Positions 22,501 through 22,808 of a stretch of DNA of 22,808 nucleotides are shown one piece after another. Under the pieces are notes generated by a model, which saw only the letters and a list, made by a program, of their open reading frames with translations, had not been told where the DNA came from and ran no database searches. The stretch's first letter is position 1; each line of letters opens with the position of its first letter. The translations under genes and the position numbers were made by a program. Origin of the DNA: Ichthyophonus hoferi (lineage: Eukaryota; Opisthokonta; Ichthyosporea; Ichthyophonida; Ichthyophonidae); NCBI GenBank assembly GCA_002751075.1, contig NAOQ01000399.1:45164-67971 (forward strand). Direction: 5' to 3'.

Positions 22501-22687
22501 TTATCTATCGATACACTACTTATTATCCTATATACATATACCCCAAACACTGTCCTATACTCTTTCTCTGTTACCCATCCCATTTTCAATCACCTTATCT
22601 TAGCTATGCTCCCCTTACAGTCTAGTTCTTAACCGCAATGGAAATATGTTTAGTTGTATAAAAGGATTGCTGGAGGAGGATTATGAG
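13509..22687 (+). CDS. STR2: Cystathionine gamma-synthase, fungal STR2 type (3' partial)
   Basis: This PLP enzyme joins cysteine to an activated homoserine to make cystathionine (transsulfuration to methionine). Exons: 13509-13673, 14480-14629, 15138-15210, 16851-16946, 18094-18167, 18689-18774, 19076-19169, 20472-20560, 21292-21388, 22127-22194 and 22621-22687. They total 1059 nt, 353 codons, all phases agreeing. Fungal-specific N-terminal motifs are present: [28 protein letters not shown], then FWQHSG/EIVSSR. The catalytic fold follows: [28 protein letters not shown] (PLP-ring Asp) and SLTKTFSG with the PLP lysine at 22157-22159. The order matches yeast Str2, but the segments before QYGRP and before the FLFPCGM motif are shorter. 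One donor is GC (18775); the last, GTGGGA, is inferred. The C-terminal part and stop lie beyond the window. Exon 1 could start at 13524 if the TTAG acceptor is used. No inactivating change is seen. Confidence 0.94.
13726..13870. repeat. TACTA/TATTA pentanucleotide array in CGS intron 1
   Basis: TATAC-TATAT-style 5-mers alternate with a 5- or 10-bp period from about 13726 to 13870, beginning shortly after the donor at 13674. Confidence 0.65.
14655..14820. repeat. ATAAT pentanucleotide array in CGS intron 2
   Basis: ATAAT with variants ACATA, GTAAT and CATAA repeats at 5 bp from about 14660 to 14820, directly after the exon 2 donor at 14630. Confidence 0.7.
14966..15035. repeat. ATT trinucleotide tract
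   Basis: (ATT)n with ACT, GTT and ATC variants lies in CGS intron 2, about 100 bp before the exon 3 acceptor. The same motif recurs in the intron at the window end. Confidence 0.65.
16080..16245. repeat. GATAGTAT octamers and CCAAT-bearing flank in CGS intron 3
   Basis: GATAGTATGATAGTATGTAG (16089-16108) and the following stretch, with AGAACCAATAAGAGG and CAACCAATAGAAAGAG, resemble 8335-8420 in the ELAV intron. It is a dispersed, diverged element. Target-site duplications and terminal repeats were not recognised. Confidence 0.45.
16412..16575. repeat. ATAAT pentanucleotide array in CGS intron 3
   Basis: Near-perfect ATAAT pentamers lie at 16555-16575, more degenerate ones (GTAAT, CATAA, GATAA) before. 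Period 5 bp. Confidence 0.7.
16658..16803. repeat. TATAG pentanucleotide array in CGS intron 3
   Basis: GTATA/ATAGT pentamers repeat (best at 16668-16712). The array ends 47 bp before the exon 4 acceptor. It is separate in sequence from the ATAAT array just upstream. Confidence 0.7.
17190..17575. repeat. CATACTAT octanucleotide array in CGS intron 4
   Basis: About 380 bp of 8-bp units CATACTAT/CATACTAC/CATATTAC, clearest at 17290-17310 and 17490-17560. It is the reverse complement of the GATAGTAT blocks at 8351 and 16089. A 97-codon open frame through it (17349-17642) is a by-product: repeated Tyr, Ser, Leu and Ile only. Confidence 0.75.
17772..17886. repeat. Tandem repeat, 37-bp period, in CGS intron 4
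   Basis: Units start at 17772, 17813 and 17850 and end in AGTTATTAT, AGTTATTAT and ACTTATTAT. The last two are 37 bp long and the first about 41. It lies 200 bp before the exon 5 acceptor. Confidence 0.55.
18296..18412. repeat. TTATG/TGTAA pentanucleotide array in CGS intron 5
   Basis: TTATG runs at 18324-18352 and then drifts into TGTAA/TGTAT variants to about 18412. Period 5 bp. Confidence 0.65.
18775..19075 (+). other. GC-AG intron in cystathionine gamma-synthase
   Basis: The exon ends CCA GAA AG and the intron opens GCAAGA, closing at TACTACAG. Joining AG to the next exon's G gives [16 protein letters not shown], which matches the yeast Str2 stretch ending KSVVFGFPYIDTL in length and phase. 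The only nearby GT (18791) leaves phase 0 and shifts the following exon out of frame. A C at +2 within an otherwise good donor is the known minor GC-AG class. Confidence 0.8.
19592..19636. other. Nested hairpin in CGS intron 7
   Basis: Outer arms TTGATCAAAT (19592-19601) and ATTTGATCAA (19627-19636) pair perfectly. Inside, ATCAA (19605-19609) and TTGAT (19613-19617) pair around CGC. It sits in a GC-richer island (about 19560-19800) that also has a TATATAAG at 19741-19748. It may be a small element remnant or an intronic regulatory site. Confidence 0.5.
20960..21200. repeat. TATTA pentanucleotide array in CGS intron 8
   Basis: TATTA with TGTTA, TGGTA and TGCTA variants at a 5-bp period, best at 21030-21120. 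It ends about 90 bp before the exon 9 acceptor. The open frame over it is repeat translation. Confidence 0.7.
22099..22126. repeat. (ATAC)n microsatellite forming the exon 10 acceptor
   Basis: About six ATAC units run straight into ATACAG, the acceptor of the exon carrying the PLP lysine. There is no pyrimidine tract between repeat and AG. Confidence 0.75.
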
Positions 22688-22721
22688 GTGGGAAGGGCCC
22701 TAGATTATGTTATGATTATTC

Positions 22722-22808
22722 TTACCACTACTATTATTATTACTATTACTATTATTATTATTACTATTACTATTATTATTATTATTATTATTACTATTAT
22801 TATTATTA
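22722..22808. repeat. ATT/ACT trinucleotide tract at window end
   Basis: (ATT)n interrupted by ACT continues to the last base, inside the intron after CGS exon 11. Its full length is unknown. Confidence 0.8.

Overview
The window comes from a nuclear, intron-rich, very AT-rich eukaryotic genome. The best-supported gene is a cystathionine gamma-synthase of the fungal STR2/met-7 type, so I infer a fungus. Introns of about 0.3-1.6 kb separate exons of about 70-165 nt, which is unusual for fungi. Together with the AT bias and intron-borne short tandem repeats, this suggests an early-diverging lineage with an expanded genome. Entomophthorales-like is a guess; the sequence does not prove it.

Layout. 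(1) 1-1620: a GC-richer block with no recognisable product. It holds short open segments bounded by consensus splice sites and joined in phase (274-889), a possible terminal exon at 70-177 and another at 1215-1241. (2) 1620-4830: mostly AT-rich intergenic DNA, with one weak three-exon candidate gene (3280-3704) and a 107-bp tandem duplication. (3) 4830-9201, minus strand: a complete five-exon gene for a 365-residue ELAV/Hu-like protein with three RRM domains. (4) 9202-12690: a divergent intergenic region with two strong palindromes just upstream of the ELAV-like start codon. (5) 12690-22808, plus strand: eleven phase-compatible exons of cystathionine gamma-synthase, with the 3' end beyond the window. 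The PLP-lysine motif lies in the tenth of these exons, and one intron is GC-AG.

The two main genes are transcribed divergently. One acts in transsulfuration and methionine synthesis, the other is an RNA-binding regulator; nothing here shows a functional link. What they share is structural. In each, the sequence around one splice acceptor (intron end plus exon beginning) has been duplicated upstream, leaving a decoy acceptor. Their introns and the intergenic DNA carry arrays of 5-bp and 8-bp repeats. Long tyrosine/leucine/isoleucine-rich reading frames in the introns are translations of these repeats, not genes.
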